Assembly (NCBI GenBank): GCA_001567505.1 | Contig: LLEU01000064.1 | Span: 1 to 64,000, forward strand | Origin: Acidobacteria bacterium OLB17 | GTDB taxonomy: Bacteria > Acidobacteriota > Blastocatellia > Pyrinomonadales > Pyrinomonadaceae | DNA length: 64,000 nt | Direction: 5' to 3' | In this document: positions 24,524 through 32,735 of the stretch, in pieces | Numbering within the stretch: the stretch's first letter is position 1 | How the letters are laid out: the number at the start of each line of letters is the position of its first letter | The notes under the pieces: generated by a model | Database searches by the model: none | The model's input: only the letters and a program-made list of their open reading frames with translations | Told to the model about the DNA's origin: nothing | Program-made: the position numbers and the translations under genes

Positions 24524-25487
24524 ATGTTACAAAACTTAAACGACATTGGGAGCCTGACGCTTCTCGCACGGTACGATTTTCTCGACCTATGTCTTCTTGG
24601 TGAAACAGGGACAGGCAAAACTCATACCGCAAGGCTGATCCACGACATGAGCCCACGCGCCGACAAGCCTTTCGTCGCGGTGAATTGTGCGGAGCTTACG
24701 CCCTCGATCATCGAAGCGGAGTTATTCGGTTACGAGAAGGGGGCCTTCACCGGAGCAGCAACATCAAAGGAAGGGAAGTTCGAAGCCGCGGCCGGCGGGA
24801 CGTTGTTTTTAGATGAGATCGGGGAATTGACCGTCAATCTTCAGGCAAAGCTCTTGAAGGTCGTCGAAGAAAAAAAACGTCACCAGAGTCGGCGGAAACC
24901 GTTCGAGAAAGGTCGATGTCAGGATAATTTACGCCACACACCGGGACCCCACGGTGTTCCGGGAAGACATACGATATCGGGTGACGGCGCATGCCGTCTA
25001 TCTGAAGCCGCTGCGGGAGCGCGTCGAGGAGATTGTGCCGCTCGCAAAGGAATTCCTGGCGAACTTCAATTCGAAATCGGGCAAGGCGGTAACGGCTAAG
25101 GAAGACGTACTCCGCTTGCTCGAAACCGCCCCGTGGAGGGGAAATATCCGCGAGCTGCGTTCCTTCGTCGAAAAGGTGTGCCTCGACGCTCTCATTTCGG
25201 CCGATGCCTCCCGCGAGCGCCCGGCGCGAATTAGATTGACCCGGGAGATCGTCGAGGAGCGGCTTAACAAGAAGGCTTTAAATATTGGCGGGTCCCCGTC
25301 GTCGCCGCTCGGCCCCTGGCCCCAGTTCACCCCAGGTGAGAGGATGGTTGAGTACCTTGAAAGGATCGAGACGGATCTTCTCCAGTCAGCCCTCGTGTCC
25401 AACAACTACAACCAAACACGCGCCGCGAAAGATCTCGGCATCAGCCGTTCGGGACTAATAAAGAAACTAAAACGGCTGGCACACTGA
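24524..25487 (+). CDS. Sigma-54-dependent activator, frame broken in an A8 tract
   Basis: This protein comprises only an AAA+ domain and a Fis-type HTH, with no receiver, GAF or FHA sensor domain. Motifs are Walker A GETGTGKT, the sigma-54-contacting GAFTGA loop, Walker [10 protein letters not shown], then [10 protein letters not shown] and FREDIRYR in the second frame, and a C-terminal HTH ([20 protein letters not shown]). The frame changes by +1 at GAAG followed by eight A (24870-24877). With seven A it would read [11 protein letters not shown] and remain open to 25487. So it is either a recent one-base insertion, an assembly error in a homopolymer, or a site where transcriptional slippage restores the frame. 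Being a stand-alone AAA+ like PspF, it would need a partner regulator. Targets are unknown. Confidence 0.75.
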
Positions 25488-25601
25488 TCGTTGGCGGGCA
25501 CCGGCGGTTTATTTCTGCTTATGTTGGTGCATGAATGAACCAATCTGGTGCAAAAACGAACCATCACACATTAATCGAACCGCCGCGATGATATTGGCAG
25601 C

Positions 25602-26999
25602 TCACCGCTGCAGGTCTTTCCAAGCCTCAAACTCGCTCGGTCGGACCTTGAACCTTGCGATGTTTCCGTCGTGCAGGCTGACAATCTCATTCTCGATAAT
25701 ATTAAATAACTCATCATGTTCGGCCTCGGGTAAATCACTGGCCTCGATCAATTCCCGGATCTTAGCGACCACCACGTCGCCCTTTATTTTTTCAAGAATG
25801 ATCGATCGGACGATCTCCTGAATTTGAATCCTATACCGAAGCTTTAGCAGGTTGGGTTCCGCTATCGCCCGTTGAACTGCCGTGTACTGTCTGGATGAAC
25901 GGTCGTATGCCCACATGTAAAGGTCGCGGATCAGGCTTATGTCGTTCTTCTCGTATACGCCGAGGAGCGCACGGACGTAGACATCCTTATCAACCTCAAC
26001 AAACGACAGTGGCCTCAGATTTTTTTTGACCATGGGGATGTTTGCGACTAGCCGAGCCGTTCTCTTGTTCACATCTTCAAATGCCTGCAGGTATGACAGA
26101 TGAATGATCGAAAAAAGAGACTGCTCGAACGGGTCTTCAATAAGGTTGATTTTTTCTATAAATAGGTCGAACATTTCGTTGATCAGATGTGGATTCTCGA
26201 GCGGGAGATAGGTCGATCCTCCGATCCCAACAACGATTGATCGTAACCGTCCTGAAGCGGCGGCATTTTCAAGGAGATTCTCGGACAAAAGAGCGTGAAT
26301 GCTGCAGACCTCGTGTGATGTGATCCGTTCATCTTCAGCGGATTCAACAATGTACTCGATCGCGGCTTTATGGTTGAGGATCATCTGAGCCTCTAAAGCA
26401 TTTTTGTCATTCGCTTCCTTACCCAGTTCGATTAGACGTTTCGTTTCGAGCAGCGAGTAAGTATTGCCTTCAAGCCGACTGGAATTCCACGATAGATCTA
26501 TCAATAGCCGATCCAGAATGTTTCTTGCGTAGGTGCCCGCTGGCCGAATCGCCGCCTCTACTTGTCCTACCTCGTGGAGTTTTCCACGTTGTTCGGGAGC
26601 GAGATAAAAAGTTGCATTGGGTACGTACGAGCGCAGGAACTCCTGATCGTAACCGACCGGTGTTCGCTGAGTCAGCGGACTAGAAATATAGTCATGTAGG
26701 GCCCGCGATGCGGCCGAGATAGGGATGCCGTTTAGAACATCGCCCCGCTCGTTCGTGGCTATTTGTAGTTGAGTCTCAGGTTGCTCGGCAGCTATCACGT
26801 ACACGCGGGATCGGGCGGCCCCTTTCGATACGATAAGTCCTTGTCGCGTTAACGAGGCAAGTGCTCGCTGAACCGCTCGTCGTTCGGTCGGGTTATCTGT
26901 GAGCTGTGCCGCCACCAGGACCGAAGGCACAGTTATTGTCGCCTCATTGTGAAGCATTTCCAGAATGAGATTTTGGAGTTCTGTTTGCTTTCTTTGCAT
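25602..26999 (-). CDS. HTH-Fic domain protein
   Basis: This 465-residue protein has an N-terminal winged helix (about 1-70: RRAVQRALASLTRQGLIVSK) and a Fic core. The Fic motif reads YLQAFEDVNKRTAR at about 303-316, with Gln305 where the catalytic His of H-x-F-x-(D/E)-G-N-x-R is expected and Val instead of Gly. The inhibitory helix motif is present (SSRLEGN, about 173-179, with Glu177). A helical C-terminal domain follows. Fic enzymes transfer AMP or other groups to target proteins. The Gln variant recurs in a subgroup I recall, so it may be a non-AMPylating or regulatory branch. It lies just downstream of TATTGCGACA repeats that are probably bound by its winged helix. It stands alone, without an antitoxin gene. 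Confidence 0.85.
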   Translation of the reverse strand: MQRKQTELQNLILEMLHNEATITVPSVLVAAQLTDNPTERRAVQRALASLTRQGLIVSKGAARSRVYVIAAEQPETQLQIATNERGDVLNGIPISAASRALHDYISSPLTQRTPVGYDQEFLRSYVPNATFYLAPEQRGKLHEVGQVEAAIRPAGTYARNILDRLLIDLSWNSSRLEGNTYSLLETKRLIELGKEANDKNALEAQMILNHKAAIEYIVESAEDERITSHEVCSIHALLSENLLENAAASGRLRSIVVGIGGSTYLPLENPHLINEMFDLFIEKINLIEDPFEQSLFSIIHLSYLQAFEDVNKRTARLVANIPMVKKNLRPLSFVEVDKDVYVRALLGVYEKNDISLIRDLYMWAYDRSSRQYTAVQRAIAEPNLLKLRYRIQIQEIVRSIILEKIKGDVVVAKIRELIEASDLPEAEHDELFNIIENEIVSLHDGNIARFKVRPSEFEAWKDLQR

Positions 27000-27019
27000 G
27001 ATCAGACAGTCGACATCGT

Positions 27020-27110
27020 GTATTGCGACACTATTGCGACACTATATCCTTTTTTCAGGAGAATTACGACATGGAAAACGAGTATTGCGACAGCATGATG
27101 TCGCAATACT
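27020..27110. promoter_or_regulatory. TATTGCGACA operator array upstream of the Fic gene
   Basis: Two direct copies of TATTGCGACA occur at 27021-27030 and 27032-27041. Further upstream there is a perfect inverted repeat: AGTATTGCGACA (27081-27092), six-base spacer, TGTCGCAATACT (27099-27110), with 12-bp arms. Four half-sites immediately upstream of a gene encoding a winged helix point to autoregulation, with high-affinity binding at the palindrome and a second site near the start codon. Confidence 0.75.
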
Positions 27111-27489
27111 TCCTTTTAGGTTAGATCTGCTCAGCAAGGGGCGGAAATGGACACCTGAAAAGTCCGATTCGAGACTAGTTAGAACATTACGTTTTACTTC
27201 TTCGGAGAATACTCGACCATCTCAACGTTCTCCTCCCTCGCGAATTTCCCCAACCCGCGGTGATACTCTTTTCTTTCTATAAATAGACCCTCATCTATTT
27301 CGGGCCTGCTCTTAGATGGATCGTTCCGCACGCCTCATCCGGCGTTCGGGAACGACTTGTTTCGTTCCTCAGCTTCCTCCTCCAAAATCTACTTCCTCAG
27401 AAAATGACAAGAAACAAAAGCTGTCGGCAAATGGCGGATCAACGGCTTTGAGGCGTCGATCCCGATCAAGACCAAGAAGAGAGAAACGG
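27111..27489. other. No gene seen; leader of the SLOG gene
   Basis: I find no credible gene or RNA here. An open frame runs into the SLOG gene from 27316, but its first 58 codons are Arg/Ser-rich and lack family resemblance, so I treat them as leader. This spacer separates the Fic unit from the rightward conjugation-associated genes. Confidence 0.4.
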
Positions 27490-27870
27490 ATGAAAGTTCT
27501 TATTTGCGGCAGTCGAGGTATCAGCGATCCAGCAGTTGTTTCACAGGCTATTGAAGAAAGCGGATTGCGTCCAACACAGATCATTTCGGGCGGGGCGAGA
27601 GGTGTTGACAGATTGGCGGCTGGATATGCAGCGGCCAAGGGAATCGAGTTTGTGGAATACCTGGCCGAGTGGGAGAAGTACGGGAAACGCGCCGGGTTTC
27701 TTCGGAACTGCGTAATGGTTGGTGCGGCGGATGCGGTTATTGCGGTGTGGGACGGCTCAAGCCGCGGCACGCAGCATTTGATCGAGTATGCGAGATCTTG
27801 CGGCAAGCAGGTCTTTGTATATCTGCACCCAACGGTACAGGTTCAGAAAGTCGCGGCATCGGCAAACTAA
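27490..27870 (+). CDS. SLOG-family (DUF2493/YspA-like) nucleotide-binding protein
   Basis: This 126-residue single-domain protein opens MKVLICGSRGISDP and contains IISGGARGVDRLAAGYA and DAVIAVWDGSSRGTQHLIEY. This is the Rossmann-like SLOG fold of the DUF2493/YspA group, which binds nucleotides or nucleotide-derived ligands. Members are common on phages and conjugative elements. ATG 27490 is chosen because homology starts there. It is the first of a run of rightward genes including two SSBs, so it probably belongs to the element's DNA-maintenance or defence-sensing set. The ligand is unknown. Confidence 0.8.
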   Translation: MKVLICGSRGISDPAVVSQAIEESGLRPTQIISGGARGVDRLAAGYAAAKGIEFVEYLAEWEKYGKRAGFLRNCVMVGAADAVIAVWDGSSRGTQHLIEYARSCGKQVFVYLHPTVQVQKVAASAN

Positions 27871-28027
27871 CCTGTGAAACCCCGATCCGAAAACAAAAAT
27901 GAAGCGGCAGATAGCAGTACGGCTCGACGAAGACTTCGATAGGACACACTTAGGGAGCGATCGTCGGGTCGTGACGCTTCTTCGGTGCCACCAAGACTAA
28001 TAACTAACAGGAGAATAACGAACAACC

Positions 28028-28429
28028 ATGTCAGCTCATATTTCGCTCATCGGCAACCTCGGCAAGGAACCGGAAACCAAGATCACCGACAACGGCACGT
28101 TCATCGCGAACTTCTCGATCGCTTCAAACACGTTCAGGAACACACCAGATGGACGGGTCGAGAAGACCGACTGGTTCCGCGTCACCGCGTTCGGCAAGCA
28201 GGCGGAGACGATCGCCCGCTACGTTAGGAAAGGGCACCGGCTTTACGTGCAGGGCCGACTCACGTTCAACCCGTGGCTCGACCGGAATGACTCGCCGCAG
28301 TCTGGGGCGGAGATCGTCCTACAGGAGTTCCAGTTTCTCACCGGCAAGCAGGGGGACGATGGAGATGCGTCCGTCATGCCTCCACCATCGGAGATGCCTA
28401 CTGAGGTCCAGCAGGCCGCTGCATATTGA
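28028..28429 (+). CDS. ssb: Single-stranded DNA-binding protein, copy 1
   Basis: This 133-residue SSB has an OB fold: SAHISLIGNLGKEPETKITD, then FIANFSIASNTF, then KTDWFRVTAFGKQAETIARY, then GHRLYVQGRLTFNPWLDRND. The C-terminal tail is short and lacks the acidic DDDIPF tip that recruits partner proteins in housekeeping SSBs, which is usual for SSBs carried by mobile elements. It would coat transferred single strands. A second, similar SSB lies at 30897-31340 with a very similar leader (AGGAG then AACCATG), so the two arose by duplication. Confidence 0.9.
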   Translation: MSAHISLIGNLGKEPETKITDNGTFIANFSIASNTFRNTPDGRVEKTDWFRVTAFGKQAETIARYVRKGHRLYVQGRLTFNPWLDRNDSPQSGAEIVLQEFQFLTGKQGDDGDASVMPPPSEMPTEVQQAAAY

Positions 28430-28552
28430 AACCAATTTTCTACCTGCCTAAGTGACCCGTCCAACATCGGACCGCCGCCCGGATAACAAGCAAGTCAGGT
28501 GCCGTGCGGTGGTCCGCCTCTTGTACAGCAAGTCCTACAGCTTCGAATGTCT

Positions 28553-28945
28553 ATGAAGTGCAAAGTCGAACGGATGCGTTTCATTACTCGCGAATATGTC
28601 AGGGCGAACCGCGACACGCTGTTCCTTTTTGGCGATAACCTTGAGAGTCGAGGGCTTGGCGGCCAGGCAGCAGCGATGCGTGGTGAGCCGAATGCCTTCG
28701 GGATACCGACGAAAAAGAGTCCGAGCTATAAAGATGACGCTTTCTTTTCGGATGATGAATTCGAGCAGAACAAGTCTGCGATAGACGCCGCGCTCGACAA
28801 ATTGACGCGGGCCGTTACGGAGACAATTCGGTCAATCGTTATCCCCTCGGACGGCCTCGGTACCGGACGCGCGCAGCTCAGGCGTCGGGCGCCGCGCACC
28901 TTTGCCCATCTTCAAAAGCGGCTAGCCGAACTCGCATCCGAATAA
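28553..28945 (+). CDS. DUF7831-like protein
   Basis: This protein of about 130 residues has the pattern FITREYVRANRDTLFLFGDN followed by GLGGQAAAMRGEPNAFGIPT, then DDEFEQNKSAIDAALDKL and IVIPSDGLGTGRAQLRRRAP. I recognise it as a small conserved family on phages and plasmids (FGDN...GGQA...MRGEPNA), resembling macro-type ADP-ribose-binding folds in its glycine-rich loops. The start is uncertain between ATG 28553 and ATG 28574. It lies between the first SSB and the 552-residue unknown. Function is unknown; ADP-ribose binding is only a structural guess. Confidence 0.65.
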   Translation: MKCKVERMRFITREYVRANRDTLFLFGDNLESRGLGGQAAAMRGEPNAFGIPTKKSPSYKDDAFFSDDEFEQNKSAIDAALDKLTRAVTETIRSIVIPSDGLGTGRAQLRRRAPRTFAHLQKRLAELASE

Positions 28946-29103
28946 GCCAGATCTCACGTGAATCCCATATTGTGCCTGCCGAATCTTGAGAGGGATTTTC
29001 GAGCCTGAATGAAAGTGATTTTTCCATTCGGGGCTTTGAAAGCGCTGCCCTCAATATCACGCGTTTTCTCCGGTTCTTTTCTTTCCGGATCTATGAGGAA
29101 GTT

Positions 29104-30762
29104 ATGGCAGAACAATTGAATATAGAACAGCTTAAAAAGTTCGCTCCGCAAAACGCGATCCTTGCATTTTCACCGCTCAATACAGGTTCCCCGATGCAGG
29201 ACTGGTGTGCACATCTCGGAAACAATCCGCTACGTCGAAGGGAGCTTGAAGAGTTCGCGATTCTCGGCGACGTGGTCGTCAGAATAGCGGACGAACTCGA
29301 ACCGGAACCGGTGGATCGCGTACGGATAATGTCTCTCGAATATGCGGTTCGGATTCTCGGCAGCGAGGAGGATGGGCGCGAGTTTGTCCGCTGCGTCAAG
29401 GCGATCGCGAGCCCGGACGCGGGCCAGTTTGAGTACGAGCAGATCGCGGCGTTCTACTACGGCGAGATCCGGAAGCGAAACGTGAGCGAGGTGCTCAAGG
29501 AGATGGGGCTTCTCGGTATGCAGCTCGAGGCCGTGACGGCCGCCGTTGCGGATCGTGAGATCGGGTTTGAAGAGTTCGAACGGACCGAGCAAAAGCTCAC
29601 GGTGGCCGACCAGCGCAGAGTTCAAGAGGCGGCTAAGAACCGTAAGCCGCTCCCGCCGCGCTGCCTGAATTTCGAAGATGAGATGAAAGCAGTTCTCAGA
29701 CGTGTAGGACGGCAAAAGGCGAGCCGGATGATCTACGACGATCTCGCCGCTTTCTATCTCGAGGACGGGGACAAATCGTTGGAGGAGATGGATCGCGACT
29801 TCGTCACATTCGAGAACCTGGAGCAGTACGACGAAAACGGCCTCATCGGGTTAACAATGAACGGCGGACAACGCTCGGTGGTGGTCTTCGATCTCGATTG
29901 TGAGGTGGATGCGTCGTGCCTGCCGCCGGAAGCAAGACACCTGGCCTCGGAGGTTGGAAAGCTGTTTGTAGGCCACGCGATGGGCGGGAGCTCAGCACAA
30001 GACGCGCGTCGAATGATAGCCGAAACGTGGGCGGATCAGACACGATCGGCGATACCGGTTTCAAGCTGGAATGAGCCGTCGAAACACCCGCTCTCGGATC
30101 AGGAATTCGAGGAATGGCTATCGCTTTCACTCGACCGGATATACGACCGAAAAGTCGTCCGCTCGGCCCGCCGATTGTTCACATTCAGCAAGGGACCGGC
30201 GGTCGAACTTGCCGTCGATCAGGAGTTAAATCCGGACTACGAGGAGATGCAGTACGCGGTCGCGGTGCTAAGACTTTTGTGGCGGCGGCAGTATTCGGAT
30301 TTTCATTTGAGAAGTTTGCGGCATGAGACATATCAGGAGCTGTACCTCGCGATCCGGGGCACTTCAGATACGGCGGACGTGGCCGAGCTCAAGAAGCTGG
30401 CGTACACGGATTTTAAGGAACGTAACAAGCTCACGCTGAAGGAGTTCACAGCCCTCAACACGGTCGCAAAATCCCAGCAGGTCCGTCTGCGTGACCGGTT
30501 CTCGCAGGCGGCGACGAAATGGCTCCGGAAGATCGAAAAGGCGAGTGGCGGAGGGCTTCGGTTTCTCAAGTTTGCTCTCTACAACGACGCGGAAGCGAAG
30601 GCTCTTGCACGCCAGGAGAAACAGCGCCTTTGGGACGCGGTTCGCACGCGAGAAGCTGAACTGAGATTGGAAGCCTCGACGGCACTGTCACTACGGCAGC
30701 AGAACCTATTCTCGCAGCCCGTCAACCAGATCCGACAGGTTCACGTCGTTACTTCGGCCTAG
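29104..30762 (+). CDS. 552-aa protein of unknown function in the transfer region
   Basis: This is a soluble, mostly helical protein with charged repeats, preceded by a good GAGGAAG ribosome-binding site. The N-terminal part (about 1-150) is acidic. A middle block contains QKASRMIYDDLAAFYLEDGD and SVVVFDLDCEVDASCLPPEA. The C-terminal 120 residues are basic and helical (KWLRKIEKASGGGLRFLKFA, then LARQEKQRLWDAVRTREAEL), suggesting nucleic-acid contact. I recognise no enzymatic motif. Its place between two SSB genes suggests a role in DNA processing or element replication. It is full length and free of frameshifts. Confidence 0.65.
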   Translation: MAEQLNIEQLKKFAPQNAILAFSPLNTGSPMQDWCAHLGNNPLRRRELEEFAILGDVVVRIADELEPEPVDRVRIMSLEYAVRILGSEEDGREFVRCVKAIASPDAGQFEYEQIAAFYYGEIRKRNVSEVLKEMGLLGMQLEAVTAAVADREIGFEEFERTEQKLTVADQRRVQEAAKNRKPLPPRCLNFEDEMKAVLRRVGRQKASRMIYDDLAAFYLEDGDKSLEEMDRDFVTFENLEQYDENGLIGLTMNGGQRSVVVFDLDCEVDASCLPPEARHLASEVGKLFVGHAMGGSSAQDARRMIAETWADQTRSAIPVSSWNEPSKHPLSDQEFEEWLSLSLDRIYDRKVVRSARRLFTFSKGPAVELAVDQELNPDYEEMQYAVAVLRLLWRRQYSDFHLRSLRHETYQELYLAIRGTSDTADVAELKKLAYTDFKERNKLTLKEFTALNTVAKSQQVRLRDRFSQAATKWLRKIEKASGGGLRFLKFALYNDAEAKALARQEKQRLWDAVRTREAELRLEASTALSLRQQNLFSQPVNQIRQVHVVTSA

Positions 30763-30896
30763 AAGTTGAATAGCAACAAAATTTGAAAGGAGCGGCGGTC
30801 AGGCAAGTGTGCGGAAATACAGGTTCCGCCCGCGAAATAGCCGGGCCGCCGCTTCCCGGACGGAGCAAAAATTAACCAAAGGAGCAAGAATTAACC

Positions 30897-31340
30897 ATGT
30901 CAGCTAACATCTCGATCTTGGGAAACGCGGGACGCGACGTAAGCTTGCGCTACTCGGAAAAAGGTACGGCGGTCGCAAGTTTCCCGATCGCCTCGAACTC
31001 GTTCAGAAACGGTCCCGAGGGCCGTGTCCAGGTCACACACTGGTTCAACGTGACGGCGTTCGGCAAAACTGCGGAAACGCTGGCCGAACACGTCAAGAAG
31101 GGTACTTATTTACTGGTTCACGGCAGGCTTTCGTTCAACCCGTGGGTCACGGAAAAAGGCGATCCCCGATCGGGCGCCGAGGTGGCACTTTTCTCGTTCG
31201 AGTTTGTCGGAGGAAACCGTTCAGAAGGACAGGAACCGGGCGGAAACGACAACCATAATCCAGAGTCTGCAACGCCGGAATATTCAGGCCCGGTGGATAC
31301 CGAAACCCAGCCAGACGAACCTTTTGTAGATCAGTTCTAA
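30897..31340 (+). CDS. ssb: Single-stranded DNA-binding protein, copy 2
   Basis: This 147-residue SSB is clearly paralogous to the protein at 28028-28429. Shared segments are FPIASNSFRNGPEGRV, HWFNVTAFGKTAETLAEHVK and LLVHGRLSFNPWVTEKGD. The C-terminal tail is longer, Asn/Glu/Pro-rich and acidic (QPDEPFVDQF), closer to a protein-recruiting SSB tail. The two copies may have divided labour, one for coating and one for recruiting partners. Its leader repeats the AAAGGAGCAA...AACCATG arrangement. Confidence 0.9.
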   Translation: MSANISILGNAGRDVSLRYSEKGTAVASFPIASNSFRNGPEGRVQVTHWFNVTAFGKTAETLAEHVKKGTYLLVHGRLSFNPWVTEKGDPRSGAEVALFSFEFVGGNRSEGQEPGGNDNHNPESATPEYSGPVDTETQPDEPFVDQF

Positions 31341-31432
31341 GACCGATTCCGGCTATCAACGTCAGAGCTATTTGTGGGCATCGCAGTATATCTCGGTGCC
31401 CGATTCATTTGTATTTCTTCCTGAGGTGAGCC

Positions 31433-32086
31433 ATGACCGCATTGAAGCTTGAAAGAGAAAACGGCGGTCCCGATGCGGCCGCGACATACACGCCGATCGT
31501 GTCGATATACGCGGACGCTTCGTGCCTCCGGAACGGGTCTTCGGATCCATCGGCGGGCTGCGGAGCGGTGATCGTGGACCTCAACCGGATGGAGCTGAAA
31601 CTCCTTGCGAAATACCTCGGCCCGGTGACGAACCAGCAGGCCGAGATACTAGCCTGTGCGAAAGCACTTGAGGAGCTTCGCCGTCCGTGCCGGGTCGAGA
31701 TTTTCTCCGATTCGCGGTACGTCATCGACACCATGAACGGCAAAAACCGAATGAAGACCAACCGCCCTTTCTGGGGGCGGTTGGTCGAACAAAGCTACGG
31801 CCACCACATCACCTGGCGGTGGGTGAAAGGGCACGACGGTCTATTGTTCCAGGAAGCCGCCGACCGGCTCGCCCGTGCGGCTTCGACCGCTCAAACCGAT
31901 CTGCTCCCCGACGATCTGGGGATCCTTGCGGAGCATCTTTCGAACGAAAGTCATCAATTGAATATCCGTTCGTTCGAGATCGAGCTCGACAAGATTGTCA
32001 GCCGTTACACGACGTTCGAAAGGGCGACCTACGCGACTGCAAAACTTGACGGTGTAGCCTCTCTTCCATCGGCATTTTTACCATGA
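31433..32086 (+). CDS. RNase H-like protein
   Basis: This 217-residue protein has an RNase HI-type fold: first Asp in IVSIYADASCLRNGSSD, Glu in NQQAEILACAKALEEL, Asp in VEIFSDSRYVIDTM, and the last acidic residue in WRWVKGHDGLLFQEAADRLA (with His before it). These are the four metal-binding carboxylates that cut RNA in RNA-DNA hybrids. About 80 extra C-terminal residues have no assignment. The ribosome-binding site GAGGTGA is 3 bases upstream of ATG. RNase H on a conjugative element could remove primers or R-loops during element replication. Confidence 0.85.
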   Translation: MTALKLERENGGPDAAATYTPIVSIYADASCLRNGSSDPSAGCGAVIVDLNRMELKLLAKYLGPVTNQQAEILACAKALEELRRPCRVEIFSDSRYVIDTMNGKNRMKTNRPFWGRLVEQSYGHHITWRWVKGHDGLLFQEAADRLARAASTAQTDLLPDDLGILAEHLSNESHQLNIRSFEIELDKIVSRYTTFERATYATAKLDGVASLPSAFLP

Positions 32087-32098
32087 GCGGAGGGCCCA

Positions 32099-32356
32099 TC
32101 AGCTTCTTGTTTTGTTCCATGTCTTGAAGGCTGAATCCCGCTCGAAAAGCAGGTTGAGAGCGTACTCGATAACGTCATCGCTCGTGACCTTGGTGTCCAT
32201 TTGTTCGCCTGAGAACTGAAGGTACCTTTTTAGTTTTCGGTCGGTGGTGTCGAGGATCTTTGTGTTTATCCGGACGTAGTTGAGGCGGTTGATCTGAAGC
32301 ATCGGTCGCTCCCGATCTGGCTTTACCGATGGCTTGGTTTCAGAGGGTGTTGTCAT
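32099..32356 (-). CDS. Small protein of a two-gene unit, possible DNA-binding partner
   Basis: This 85-residue protein has a basic, disordered N-terminus and a C-terminal helical part (YVRINTKILDTTDRKLKRYL, then VTSDDVIEYALNLLFERDSA). The pattern resembles a ribbon-helix-helix or plasmid-partition accessory protein: one strand followed by two helices. It overlaps the preceding minus-strand gene by 4 bases (ATGA) and runs divergently from the relaxosome genes. A regulator of mobilisation or partition is plausible; the family is not recognised. Confidence 0.55.
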   Translation of the reverse strand: MTTPSETKPSVKPDRERPMLQINRLNYVRINTKILDTTDRKLKRYLQFSGEQMDTKVTSDDVIEYALNLLFERDSAFKTWNKTRS

Positions 32357-32694
32357 AGTTTTTGATCCACTCCTTCGCGGTTGTATTTTCGCTCCGTGAA
32401 GGGGCTATTCAACTGGTGTGCCAGCGCTAATTCGATAAGTGAGGAGATGAAAAACTGGGCTCCTTGGTGAGTAAATAAGCCGTTGGAGGCGAGTTGGTTA
32501 AAAAATGCATAGGAGCTTGCTGTCACCGTACGACAGGATAGAACGCTTTTTCGGCCTGTCACCGAGGCCAATGCTTTGTTGCTAAACACCTTACGAATTG
32601 TCACCGAGGTGACAACCGAGGTGTTCCCCGTGTCACCGGCGGGTTCGGTATGTGTTTTGCTGATGTTCGCGACAGGAGGATCGGTGACACTCAC
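32353..32694 (-). CDS. Unknown protein overlapping the putative origin of transfer
   Basis: This 113-residue protein starts at GTG 32694. It is Ser/Thr/Val-rich in its first half because its codons coincide with repeated TGTCACC motifs (VTSVTI, ASVTGRKS, RTVTASS). Its second half is a normal-looking helical region (AFFNQLASNGLFTHQGAQFF, then ISSLIELALAHQL). It couples to the downstream gene by an ATGA overlap, which supports expression. I recognise no family. It may have grown over a cis-acting site. Confidence 0.45.
   Translation of the reverse strand: MSVTDPPVANISKTHTEPAGDTGNTSVVTSVTIRKVFSNKALASVTGRKSVLSCRTVTASSYAFFNQLASNGLFTHQGAQFFISSLIELALAHQLNSPFTERKYNREGVDQKL
32521..32689. repeat. TGTCACC repeat cluster, candidate oriT/iteron region
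   Basis: TGTCACC occurs at 32521-32527, 32557-32563, 32599-32605 and 32631-32637. The inverted form GGTGACA is at 32608-32614 and 32683-32689. Copies three and five form a perfect palindrome GTCACCGAGGTGAC (32600-32613). Spacing is about 32-42 bases, close to multiples of a helical turn. The cluster lies just upstream of the relaxosome protein and relaxase genes, the usual place of an origin of transfer or of accessory-protein binding sites. It is inside the coding frame of the gene at 32353-32694. Confidence 0.5.
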
Positions 32695-32735
32695 GATCTG
32701 ACCAAAACCAAAGGAGGTCCGAATCCGGGCGAAAA

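Noticed and set aside
24869..24880. Programmed ribosomal frameshifting in the sigma-54 activator
   Set aside because: The required shift is +1 at an A8 run, whereas A-rich slippery sites favour -1. Transcriptional slippage or an indel is more likely.
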